Positions 9,501 to 16,354 of a stretch of DNA of 29,020 nt are shown here, piece after piece (within the stretch, counting starts at the first letter, position 1; every line of letters starts with the position of its first letter). Origin of the DNA: DASSJM01 sp049587975 (GTDB lineage Bacteria; Actinomycetota; UBA4738; HRBIN12); NCBI GenBank assembly GCA_049587975.1, contig JBAVEY010000110.1, positions 1 through 29,020 of the forward strand, read 5' to 3'. A program made the position numbers and the translations under genes. Under the pieces are notes generated by a model. It saw only the letters and a list, made by a program, of their open reading frames with translations, was not told the DNA's origin and searched no databases.

Positions 9501-9597
9501 CCATCTCTGGCCCCATCTCTGGCCCCATCCCTGGCCCCATCTCTGGCCCCGTCTCTGGCCCCATCTCTGGCCCCATCTCTGGCCCCCGTCTCTGGCC
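9501..9597. repeat. 12-bp tandem repeat, eight copies, upstream of ahcY
   Basis: The unit CCATCTCTGGCC (plus strand) is repeated eight times from 9501 to 9597. Copies 3, 5 and 8 carry single-base changes, and one extra C at 9585 separates copy 8. It fills most of the 128-bp gap between the PNP stop and the ahcY start. Read on the minus strand it would encode an Ala-Arg-Asp-Gly repeat in frame with ahcY, which I treat as coincidental to the 12-bp period. Near-identity of copies suggests recent slippage. Confidence 0.95.
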
Positions 9598-9615
9598 TCT
9601 CACGAACGGTGCACG

Positions 9616-10479
9616 TCAGAACCGGTTCACGAGCTCCACGATCACCCGGCCGATCGTCCCGGCCGCGGCCGTCGAGGCGGCCAGGACCTCCTCGTGCGAG
9701 ACCTCGACGCCCGCAGCATTCGTCGCGAAGGCGAGCCCGAGCACCCGCATCCCGAGCGCGCGAGCGGCCACGGCCTCCGGGACCGTCGACATCCCCACCA
9801 CCGTCGCCCCGAACCGCCGGAGCATCGCCGTCTCGGCCGGCGTCTCGTACGAGGGGCCGGGGAGCGCGACGTACACGCCGTCGCGGACCCTGCCGGCGCG
9901 ATCGGTGCCTTCGAGCTGCGCCCCCGCCGCGGCGAGCGCGAGATCCGCGAGCTCCGGGTCGTAGACCTGGGAGATGTCGACGAAGGCCGGCGAGCCGTCG
10001 GGGAACCGCCATCCGCTCAGCGGGTTCACCCCCATCAGGTTGAGGTGATCGCGCAGCACGACCAGCGTTCCCGCGTCGACGTCCGGATCGAGCGCGCCGA
10101 CCGCGGCGGTGAGCACCATCGCGCGGGCCCCGAGCTCCGCGGACAGCCGCGAGGTGATCGAGGCCATCGCCATGCCGTGTCCCTCGTAGAAGTGGATCCG
10201 ACCCTGGAAGATCGCCAGGATGCGGTCCCTCACCGATCCGATCCACAGCCGTCCGGCGTGCCCCACGGCGGTCGGCGGAGGGAACCCCGGCAGGTCCGTG
10301 TACGAGATCTCGACCGCCTCGCCGTCCGCGGCGGCGCGCACCGCGTCCACCGCGCCCGACAACCCGGATCCGAGGACCACTCCAACGACCGGCTCGAGCG
10401 CCGTCCGCTCGCGGATCGCCTCCGCGATCCGTTCCGGGACCCCGTCCCCGGGCGACGGCAGCCTCCGCGTCTCGCTCAC
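9616..10479 (-). CDS. punA: Purine nucleoside phosphorylase (PNP family I)
   Basis: Cleaves purine nucleosides with phosphate to free base and ribose-1-phosphate. 287 residues. Family motifs in order: VVLGSGLSG (phosphate site), PGFPPPTAVGHAGRL, GRIHFYEGHG, LRDHLNLMGVNPLSG, GVYVALPGPSYETPAE and VGMSTVPEAVAARALGMRVLGLAFATNAAG. The Asn in ATNAAG corresponds to the base-binding Asn of 6-oxopurine-specific trimeric PNPs, so inosine and guanosine are the likely substrates. Methylthioadenosine phosphorylase is the alternative in this superfamily but fits less well. The GTG at 10479 overlaps the stop of the SIS isomerase gene as GTGA, and no separate ribosome site is clear, so translation is probably coupled. 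The much longer open frame upstream is a shadow of the isomerase gene. Confidence 0.9.
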   Translation of the reverse strand: MSETRRLPSPGDGVPERIAEAIRERTALEPVVGVVLGSGLSGAVDAVRAAADGEAVEISYTDLPGFPPPTAVGHAGRLWIGSVRDRILAIFQGRIHFYEGHGMAMASITSRLSAELGARAMVLTAAVGALDPDVDAGTLVVLRDHLNLMGVNPLSGWRFPDGSPAFVDISQVYDPELADLALAAAGAQLEGTDRAGRVRDGVYVALPGPSYETPAETAMLRRFGATVVGMSTVPEAVAARALGMRVLGLAFATNAAGVEVSHEEVLAASTAAAGTIGRVIVELVNRF

Positions 10480-11534
10480 GCGTCGGCCAGTGCGCGCTTC
10501 AGGTTCGCGATCGCCTCGATCGGCGACGGATCGACGCCACGCGCGATCCCCAGGTAGGTCGAGACCAGGTCGCCGAACTGCACCAGGCTGAGCAGCCCGG
10601 CGAGCTCCGAGCCCCCGCGGCTCCACACCTCCCGGACGACGGCGCCCGACCCGCGAGCGATCTCCTGCGAGAGAGGGAACCGGGCGGCGACGTCGCCGTG
10701 CTCGCGGTGGTGACGGAGCGCGATGAGCGCGAACCCGTCGCCCCGGCCGGCGGACCATCCGACGACCTCGTTGTGATCGAGCTCGGGCAACGCCGAGGCG
10801 AACGCCGGCACCTTGGCGTTCTCGTTGAACTGCGACTTCCAACGCATCGCCGCGACCGAGCCGATGCCGTCGGCCCCCCACACGACGGGGACGCGCTCCC
10901 CGATCGCGAGCGCGAGCCCCTTCGCAGGGTTCGTCGTCGACGGGACGTCGGGCCCCGCCTCCGCGATCACGCTGGCCATCTCGACGAGCGCCTCGCCCAG
11001 ATCCTCGGCGTGCGCCGGCATGACCCCCATGGCCTCGAGCGCGCCGAGCGCCCCGAGGCATAGGTACCCGAACGCCGCGCGAGGCATGAGGCCCTGTGGG
11101 ACCACGACGAGGCCCACGCCGAGCTCCTCGGCCCGTCGACCGAGCCGGCCGCCGGCGGTGATCGCGATCATCCGGCAGCCCCCGACGAGGGCGTCCTCGA
11201 ACAACGCGAGCGTCTCGGCCGTATCGCCCGAGTGCGACGAGGCGACCACCAGCGTGTCAGGACCGCAGAACGCCGGGAGACGAGGTGTCCGCACCACCGC
11301 AACCGGGAACCGGGTGCGCGGCGCGGCCAGGGCGGCGACGACGTCGCCCGCGATGGCCGAACCGCCCATCCCGCAGAAGACGACCGACGTGATCCCCTCC
11401 GCGTCGGGGAGCGGTCGCGCCCCGAGCCCGAGCGCGTGACCGTCACGGCACTGGACCGCGAGCCCCACGACGGTGTCGAGCATCCCGCCCGGATCGGCGG
11501 CGCGCATCGCCGCTCGATCGTCGAGGACGGTCAC
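10476..11534 (-). CDS. SIS-domain phosphoglucose/phosphomannose isomerase (TobH-like)
   Basis: Interconverts fructose-6-phosphate with glucose-6-phosphate and/or mannose-6-phosphate. 352 residues from the GTG at 11534. SIS-domain sugar-phosphate motifs CGMGGSAIAGD (about residues 54-64) and SSHSGDTAETL are clear, and the C-terminal half contains WGADGIGSVAAMRWKSQFNENAKVPAFASALPELDHNEVVGW, typical of the bifunctional PGI/PMI family. It corresponds to mycobacterial Rv3256c (TobH), which also follows manB. It sits between the Trm112-like gene and PNP with 4-bp GTGA overlaps on both sides. Together with ManB it would supply mannose-1-phosphate for GDP-mannose and envelope glycans. Which sugar it prefers cannot be told from sequence. 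Confidence 0.87.
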   Translation of the reverse strand: MTVLDDRAAMRAADPGGMLDTVVGLAVQCRDGHALGLGARPLPDAEGITSVVFCGMGGSAIAGDVVAALAAPRTRFPVAVVRTPRLPAFCGPDTLVVASSHSGDTAETLALFEDALVGGCRMIAITAGGRLGRRAEELGVGLVVVPQGLMPRAAFGYLCLGALGALEAMGVMPAHAEDLGEALVEMASVIAEAGPDVPSTTNPAKGLALAIGERVPVVWGADGIGSVAAMRWKSQFNENAKVPAFASALPELDHNEVVGWSAGRGDGFALIALRHHREHGDVAARFPLSQEIARGSGAVVREVWSRGGSELAGLLSLVQFGDLVSTYLGIARGVDPSPIEAIANLKRALADA

Positions 11535-11746
11535 CGGCTCTTCTTCTTGGCCGCGGGCTTGCGCGTGGTTCGTCCGGTCGCGGGCTTCTCCGCCTCGTCG
11601 ATCAGCATCACCGGGATGCCGTCGCGGACCGGATACCGGTAGCCGCATGTCCGGCAGACGAGGACCTCGGGATCGTGCTGGTAGTCGAGATCGCCCCGGT
11701 CGTTCGGGCACACGAGGATCTCGAGCAGCTCGGCGTCGAGTGTCAC
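11531..11746 (-). CDS. Trm112/UPF0434-like zinc protein with histone-like basic tail
   Basis: 71 residues. The core (1-52) matches the Trm112/UPF0434 pattern: LLEILVCP, then VCRTCGYRYPVRDGIPVML. In other organisms such proteins are small zinc-binding partners, of methyltransferases in the case of Trm112. Here the usual CPxC is CPND, so only three cysteines (C13, C31, C34) remain, with Asp in the fourth position; zinc binding may be altered. Residues 54-71 form a Lys/Arg/Ala/Pro tail with KPAAKKKSR, resembling the Lys/Arg-rich protein at 19519-19878 in both protein and DNA. GTG start at 11746 with AAAGGGGA as ribosome site, overlapping the manB stop as GTGA; the stop overlaps the SIS gene as GTGA. 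A homologous small gene often lies beside manB in actinobacteria, from memory. Confidence 0.85.
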   Translation of the reverse strand: MTLDAELLEILVCPNDRGDLDYQHDPEVLVCRTCGYRYPVRDGIPVMLIDEAEKPATGRTTRKPAAKKKSR

Positions 11747-13110
11747 GTCGGTCCCCTTTCACGTCGGATCAGCTCCAGGACCTCGGAGGTCTTCCCGTCG
11801 AGGAGCTCATCGGTCTTCGCCTCCACGTTCAGCCGCAGGAGCGGTTCCGTGTTGCTGGGCCGAACGTTGAACCACCAATCCTCGAACTCTACCGTCAGCC
11901 CATCGGTGCGGTCCTGGCGCCCGCCCGCGTACGCCGCGGCGAGATCCTCGATCCTGCCGAGCTGGTCCGTGACACGCGAGTTGATCTCGCCGGACGCGTG
12001 GTATCGCTTGAACGGCGCCAGGACGCGGGACAGGGGCTCAGCCGCACGTGAGAGCCGCTCGAGGACCACCACCGCGGCGATCAGCCCCGAGTCGGCGCGG
12101 TAGTTCTCGCGGAAGTAGTAATGGCCCGAATGCTCGCCGCCGAACACGGCACCGGTCTCCGCCATGATCTGCTTGATGAAGGAGTGACCGACCCGCGCTC
12201 GGACCGGTCGGCCGCCGTGCTCCCTGATCACCTCCGGAACGCTCCACGAGCAGATCAGGTTGTAGACGACCGCCGCGCCGGGATCTCGTTCGAGCATCGC
12301 CGCGGCGACCAGCGCGGTCACCTCCGAGCCGCTGACTCCCTCGGCGCGCTCGTCGACCAGGAACACGCGGTCGGCGTCCCCGTCGAACGCGAGCCCGATG
12401 TCGGCGCCTCGCGCGAGCACCTCGCGTCGCAGGTCCCGCTGGTTCGCCGGATCGATCGGGTCGGCGGGATGGTTCGGGAACGTCCCGTCGAGCTCCGGGT
12501 ACAGGTGCACGAGTGTCATCGGCAGGCGCTCGAACACCGGAGGGAGCACGAGCCCTCCCATCCCGTTCGCGGTATCGGCGACGACGGTCAGCGGCCGCAT
12601 CGCCGAGACGTCGACGAAGGAGAGCACGTGTTCCACGTATGCATCGAGCATCTCCTCGTGCCTCACCGTGCCGGTGGCCGCGGAGGATCGCGGCTCGTGG
12701 CCCTCGGCGAGCCCGCGGATCTCGGCCAGGCCGGTGTCCTGCCCGACCGGGCGAGCTCCCGGCAGGCAGAACTTCATCCCGTTGTACTCGGGCGGGTTGT
12801 GGCTCGCCGTCAGCATCACGCCGGCCACCGCTCGAGCGCCGGAGGTGAAGTACAGGAGGTCCGTCGAGGCGAGCCCGATATCCAGCACGTCGACGCCCCG
12901 GGAGGCGATGCCCTCGCTCAGCGCGGTGGCGAGGGACGGGGAGGACAGGCGGCAGTCCCGGCCGATGGCGACCGCATCGACCCCGGACCACTCGGCGAAG
13001 GCCGCCCCGATCGACCGAGCGATGTCCTCGTCGAGTTCGTCGGGGACGACGCCGCGGACGTCGTACGCCTTGACGATGCGACCGAGATCCCGATGCGGCG
13101 GCACGATCAC
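11743..13110 (-). CDS. manB: Phosphomannomutase/phosphoglucomutase
   Basis: Interconverts mannose-6-phosphate and mannose-1-phosphate (and/or the glucose forms), feeding GDP-mannose and cell-envelope glycans. 455 residues, normal for the alpha-phosphohexomutase family. The phosphoserine loop TASHNPPEYNGMK, the magnesium loop DGDADR, the sugar loop GGEHSGHYYF and the phosphate loop RPSNTEPLLR are complete and in order. The start is GTG at 13110, with GTG at 13104 as an in-frame alternative. It lies 25 bp after the zinc-ribbon gene and overlaps the Trm112-like gene by GTGA. The order DUF3499-manB-SIS protein matches Rv3258c-Rv3257c-Rv3256c of M. tuberculosis as I recall it, where manB is needed for mannosylated lipids. 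Confidence 0.95.
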   Translation of the reverse strand: MIVPPHRDLGRIVKAYDVRGVVPDELDEDIARSIGAAFAEWSGVDAVAIGRDCRLSSPSLATALSEGIASRGVDVLDIGLASTDLLYFTSGARAVAGVMLTASHNPPEYNGMKFCLPGARPVGQDTGLAEIRGLAEGHEPRSSAATGTVRHEEMLDAYVEHVLSFVDVSAMRPLTVVADTANGMGGLVLPPVFERLPMTLVHLYPELDGTFPNHPADPIDPANQRDLRREVLARGADIGLAFDGDADRVFLVDERAEGVSGSEVTALVAAAMLERDPGAAVVYNLICSWSVPEVIREHGGRPVRARVGHSFIKQIMAETGAVFGGEHSGHYYFRENYRADSGLIAAVVVLERLSRAAEPLSRVLAPFKRYHASGEINSRVTDQLGRIEDLAAAYAGGRQDRTDGLTVEFEDWWFNVRPSNTEPLLRLNVEAKTDELLDGKTSEVLELIRRERGPT

Positions 13111-13135
13111 CGCATCGTACTGAACCCCGTCTCCG

Positions 13136-13327
13136 TCAGGACTTCTGCTGCAGCACCGAACCGATCACCGACCGGAGGGGAACGCTCTCCCCGTCCCGGT
13201 ACCACCACTTCGCCTCGCACATGTGGCAGGTGGTGAAGGACAGGTCGTTGGCGCTCACGCTCATCGAGATCGTGATCAGGTCGCCCTGGTGACAGACGGG
13301 ACAGGTGCCTTCGCGGCGCTCTTCCAT
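13136..13327 (-). CDS. Small zinc-ribbon protein
   Basis: 63 residues with a four-cysteine zinc ribbon (C9, C12, C34, C37: CPVC and CHMC) followed by EAKWWYRDGESVPL. Similar small proteins with a CEAKWW-type segment occur beside manB in other actinobacteria (from memory); no function is established. I chose the ATG at 13327 because the protein reads as complete from there; the frame stays open further upstream, but that part is Arg/Ala/Gly-rich and overlaps the DUF3499 gene. The ribosome site is weak. It is 25 bp before manB and probably co-transcribed. Likely a nucleic-acid- or protein-binding adaptor, by inference from the fold only. Confidence 0.75.
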   Translation of the reverse strand: MEERREGTCPVCHQGDLITISMSVSANDLSFTTCHMCEAKWWYRDGESVPLRSVIGSVLQQKS

Positions 13328-13392
13328 GCCCGAATCTTCGGCCGCGAGGCAGCTCCGGGCACATAGCACGGTGCGCTCAGATCTGGGTGTCT

Positions 13393-13420
13393 GTCCGGAC
13401 CCCACGCCCATCCTCCGGAC
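13393..13420 (-). terminator. Inverted repeat between DUF3499 and the zinc-ribbon gene
   Basis: A perfect 7-bp repeat (GTCCGGA at 13393-13399 and TCCGGAC at 13414-13420) with a 14-nt loop, 68 bp after the DUF3499 stop. It may be a weak terminator or an operator; no T-tract follows. Confidence 0.25.
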
Positions 13421-13488
13421 GGGGCACGGCCGGCCGTTCGGGGGATGCTCATCGACGGAGACGAGGGGGACGCTCGAGTGGCCGCTCG

Positions 13489-13698
13489 TCAGGCGGAGAT
13501 CGACTCCCGCATCGAGCGCCCGGCCATCGTCCAGCCGAGCGGCGGCGTGAGCCGGTCCGCGTGCTCGGAGCAGAGCTCGACGAGCCGGGGATCGGGCTCG
13601 TCCGGCAGGTCGGTGAGCTCGATCTCGCGCGCCTCGTACCGGACGAGGGCCATCGTCGACGCGGGGGTGGAGCACCCGATCCTCGAGCAGGTCCGCAT
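13489..13698 (-). CDS. DUF3499 family protein
   Basis: 69 residues. The N-terminal MRTCSRIGC (C4, C9) and the segment LCSEHADRLTPPLGW (C43, H46) are the hallmarks of DUF3499, an actinobacterial family of unknown function with a likely Cys3His metal site. Only actinobacteria are known to me to carry it, and it is normally next to manB and whiB2, as here. The ATG at 13698 coincides with the predicted transcription start, so the mRNA is probably leaderless; no ribosome site is seen. A palindromic operator candidate lies within its promoter spacer. Residues 1-50 are conserved-looking and the last 12 look variable. Confidence 0.85.
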   Translation of the reverse strand: MRTCSRIGCSTPASTMALVRYEAREIELTDLPDEPDPRLVELCSEHADRLTPPLGWTMAGRSMRESISA

Positions 13699-13704
13699 GC
13701 CCGG

Positions 13705-13732
13705 ATGCTAGATCACACGGACGTGATTTCAA
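13705..13732 (-). promoter_or_regulatory. Leaderless promoter with operator candidate, DUF3499 gene
   Basis: On the minus strand TTGAAA (13732-13727) and TAGCAT (13710-13705) are separated by 16 bp. The predicted +1 at 13698 is the A of the ATG. The palindrome ATCAC-N6-GTGAT (13712-13727) occupies the spacer. It matches the whiB palindrome at 13 of 16 positions, so a shared repressor-type regulator is likely. Confidence 0.6.
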
Positions 13733-13807
13733 GCAACGAGCCGCGGAGCCGCAGGTCGCAACCGTCGACGGGCGCTGAGGAGGAGCGGGACGAACCGGAC
13801 GTCGATG

Positions 13808-14863
13808 CTACGGCTTGATGATGACGCGCGCGCCAACGTCGACCTGGCCGTAGAGCTCCTCGGAGTCCGCGATGTACATGCGGATGCAGCCGTGCGAAGC
13901 GTAGGTGCCGATCGACGACGAGCTGTACGTGCCGTGGATCCGGATCCCCGGAGCGTTCAGGTAGATCGCGCGCGTCCCGAGGGGGTTGCCCGGGCCGGGG
14001 GCGATCACCGGCGGGAGGTCGGCCCCCCAGGAATCCGGGGCCGGGTTGTACCACGTCGGATTCTCACGCTTGTCGACGACGCTCCAGTTCCCGACGGGTG
14101 TCGTGTACCCGGCAGCGGCGGTCGCGACCGGGTAGTCGCTCACGACCTTCAGCCCGTCGTACAGGTACAGGTGGTTCTCGGACAGGTCCACCACGATCGA
14201 CTGTCCGAGGGCCGAGGTCGTCACGGCGGGCTCGAGCGTTCGGACCGGGACCTCGACCTGTCCGGTCCGTTGCGCGAGCGCCTCGAGGATCCGCTGGGTG
14301 GCGGACCGGACCGCGAGCTCCTGGCCCTCGTGCGAGCGCCTCGTCACGAGCTCGCCGTCGACCAGCGCGAACTTCGCGTCGACGGCGGGCACCGATACCT
14401 CGTCGAACGTCTGCTCCACGAACGCCTTCACGCCCGCGCGATCGGAGACGAACGGAAGATCGAGGGATGCCTCGACGGGGACGTTCCTCAGCCGGTGGTA
14501 GACGCGCGAGGCGAAGGACATGTCATCGGCGATCGCGATCGCCCTGGCGACCGCGCCCTCGACGTCGGCCGTCATCCCGAGCGAGGCCGGGGTCACGCTC
14601 CAGCTTCGACCGGCCGCACGGACCACCAGATCGGCGTAGAGGGTCTCCTCGGCCTTCTCTCGGAGGACCCGAACGGCCTGGTCCCGCTTCATGCCGCCGA
14701 CGTCGACCCCTGCGACGCTCACGCCCGGCAGGATCCGGTCGGAGGCCGACTCGTCGTAGCGGTACGCCGCGACGGCGGTCCCCGCCGTGACCACCGCCAC
14801 CACGGCGAGCGTGACGGCGGCGATCACCCATCGCCCGCCTCGCCGGTGCTTGGCTCTGGCCAC
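13808..14863 (-). CDS. L,D-transpeptidase (YkuD domain) with N-terminal membrane anchor
   Basis: Cross-links peptidoglycan stem peptides (3-3 links) or attaches proteins to the wall, outside the cytoplasmic membrane. 351 residues. One membrane segment (about 12-33) follows a basic start. Next come putative peptidoglycan-binding domains (PG_binding_4-like, about 45-215), with GVDVGGMKRDQAVRVL, then the YkuD catalytic domain (about 225-351) with IRIHGTY and SHGCIRM (catalytic C326, H324, R328). GTG start at 14863; the ribosome site is modest. A TAGGAT promoter and a hairpin leader lie upstream. Between DUF5719 and DUF3499 genes, it belongs to an envelope block with the glycosyltransferase. Target peptide unknown. 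Confidence 0.92.
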   Translation of the reverse strand: MARAKHRRGGRWVIAAVTLAVVAVVTAGTAVAAYRYDESASDRILPGVSVAGVDVGGMKRDQAVRVLREKAEETLYADLVVRAAGRSWSVTPASLGMTADVEGAVARAIAIADDMSFASRVYHRLRNVPVEASLDLPFVSDRAGVKAFVEQTFDEVSVPAVDAKFALVDGELVTRRSHEGQELAVRSATQRILEALAQRTGQVEVPVRTLEPAVTTSALGQSIVVDLSENHLYLYDGLKVVSDYPVATAAAGYTTPVGNWSVVDKRENPTWYNPAPDSWGADLPPVIAPGPGNPLGTRAIYLNAPGIRIHGTYSSSSIGTYASHGCIRMYIADSEELYGQVDVGARVIIKP

Positions 14864-14889
14864 CGTTCACAACCCCGTTCGTCGTCGTG

Positions 14890-14921
14890 CTGCGGCGGTT
14901 GCCGCAGAGCACATCATCCTA
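14890..14921 (-). promoter_or_regulatory. -10 box and leader hairpin of the L,D-transpeptidase gene
   Basis: TAGGAT (minus, 14921-14916) fits TANNNT and predicts a start near 14909. The next bases form a 7-bp perfect hairpin (14901-14907 with 14890-14896, 4-nt loop) at the 5' end of a leader of about 46 nt, which could stabilise the mRNA. No clear -35. Confidence 0.4.
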
Positions 14922-14971
14922 TCCGGTGCGTCCAGCGTCCAGGCCAAGGGGATCCGATGACTCGGGTTGCC

Positions 14972-16354
14972 CTACCGAGCGTCGTCGGGGACCGGGATCC
15001 CGAGCGCGACCGCGTAGGTCGCGAACCCCTCGTGACCGAGCGAATAGGACGCGGCCGCCGGGACGAAGGTTCCGGACGTCGCCCGCGCCCAGACGCCAGC
15101 CTGCGGGGCGACCTGCAGGAACGCCGCCGGCGCCTCGACCGTCGACGCGGGCGGCACCGTCACCGTCACCTGGTCCGCGGGCCCCGGAGCGAAGAACCCG
15201 AGGGTGACGACCGCCGGCTCGGTTCCCGGGTTCGCGAGCACGAGCCCGGGGTTCGACGGCGCTCCAGCGACGGCCGGGAGCACGATCCACGACGAGGCGG
15301 GCAGGGCGCCGGTCACCGCTGCCTGGTCGGAAACGACCCCGAACGTCCTGCGCACCACGGCCACCCCCGGACCGTGAACCGTGAGGCGGACGGAGGTCGC
15401 ACCAGCGGTGGTCGCCGGGAACGTGCGGGCGGACGATGCGGGCATGCTCGCGTCCGCGAGACCCTCGAACGCCTGGGCCTGCGACGGCCCCAGGATCTCT
15501 CCTCGGAGATCGACGCGCCGCCCCTCGGCGATGCCGCCCGAGCTCATCACGATGAGCTGGGTGCGACCGGCATCGGCGCCTCCGGGGAACGTGAGGGTGG
15601 CGGGCGGCTGCCCCAGGTAGCCGAGCGCGGCGCGGATGCCACCCGCGCCCGAGACCCCGAAGGTCGCCGCGGCCACCCGACCGACCGAGACGTCCACGAG
15701 CGCGGAGACGGTCGGTTCCCCCAGGACGATGTCGTTCACGTTGAACGCCTCGCTCCGGAACGGGCGCAGGACGACGTCGGTGAGTGAGCCGTGCTGCACG
15801 GGCTCCTTGCGTTCGGACAACAGCGTGATCGAGAAGACCGCCTCGCGAGCGAACGGGTTCATCACGATCACATAGTCGTCGTCCTGCTCCACCTCGGTCG
15901 TCCCGTCCGGGAGGAACCAATGCCCCCCGGCCGCCGGCGAGCACGGCTCGGCGGCGACCCCGCCCTCGTCCCCGCCCGCGTGGGCAAGCCACCCTACCGC
16001 CACCCACTGGCCGAACCACTCGACCATCGACGACCGACCACGGCCCTGCGCGGGCACCGGGACCCGAAGGAAGCCGCCGGGTTGCACCTCGAACGTCCGC
16101 GGTTCGCCGGGTTTGCCCTCGCCGAGGGAACGGACCCTGATGGTGGCGATCCGCTCACCGGGGTTCGCGACCTCGAGCTCCACCTCCCAGCCCTCGCGTC
16201 CGCCGCCGTGCGGACAGAACCAGGCACCGGAACCGGCGCGCGCTTCGGTCGCGGGGTCGAAGGTCCGCGGTGTGAGATCGCGATCCGCGTACGCCGCGCC
16301 AGCGAGCAGGATCACCGGCACGAGGATCGCCACGAGCGGCTGGAGCCGCCTCAT
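14972..16354 (-). CDS. DUF5719-like exported protein
   Basis: 460 residues, assigned to the DUF5719-type actinobacterial proteins that follow a large membrane glycosyltransferase. The ATG at 16354 overlaps the glycosyltransferase stop as ATGA, so translation is coupled. A signal peptide is clear (basic MRR, hydrophobic about 6-22, AYA cleavage-like site near 24). The mature protein is beta-rich with repeated sandwich-like units, for example WFCPHGGGREGWEVELEVANPG near the start and LVLANPGTEPAVVTLGFFAPG near the end. WFCPHG and an aromatic HWFLPDGTT segment echo each other, suggesting internal duplication. No catalytic motif is seen; a wall-associated or glycan-binding role beside the glycosyltransferase is inference. 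Confidence 0.78.
   Translation of the reverse strand: MRRLQPLVAILVPVILLAGAAYADRDLTPRTFDPATEARAGSGAWFCPHGGGREGWEVELEVANPGERIATIRVRSLGEGKPGEPRTFEVQPGGFLRVPVPAQGRGRSSMVEWFGQWVAVGWLAHAGGDEGGVAAEPCSPAAGGHWFLPDGTTEVEQDDDYVIVMNPFAREAVFSITLLSERKEPVQHGSLTDVVLRPFRSEAFNVNDIVLGEPTVSALVDVSVGRVAAATFGVSGAGGIRAALGYLGQPPATLTFPGGADAGRTQLIVMSSGGIAEGRRVDLRGEILGPSQAQAFEGLADASMPASSARTFPATTAGATSVRLTVHGPGVAVVRRTFGVVSDQAAVTGALPASSWIVLPAVAGAPSNPGLVLANPGTEPAVVTLGFFAPGPADQVTVTVPPASTVEAPAAFLQVAPQAGVWARATSGTFVPAAASYSLGHEGFATYAVALGIPVPDDAR

Noticed and set aside
9501..9597. CRISPR-like array
   Set aside because: The 12-bp units are directly adjacent with no unique spacers, and no cas gene is present.
9488..9615. SAH riboswitch before ahcY
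   Set aside because: Almost the whole gap is tandem repeat; no conserved riboswitch core is visible.
8228..10246. A 672-aa version of AhcY with an Ala-Arg-Asp-Gly repeat in its N-terminal extension
   Set aside because: The extension overlaps most of the PNP gene and is low-complexity; the ATG at 9487 gives a standard-length enzyme with a ribosome site.
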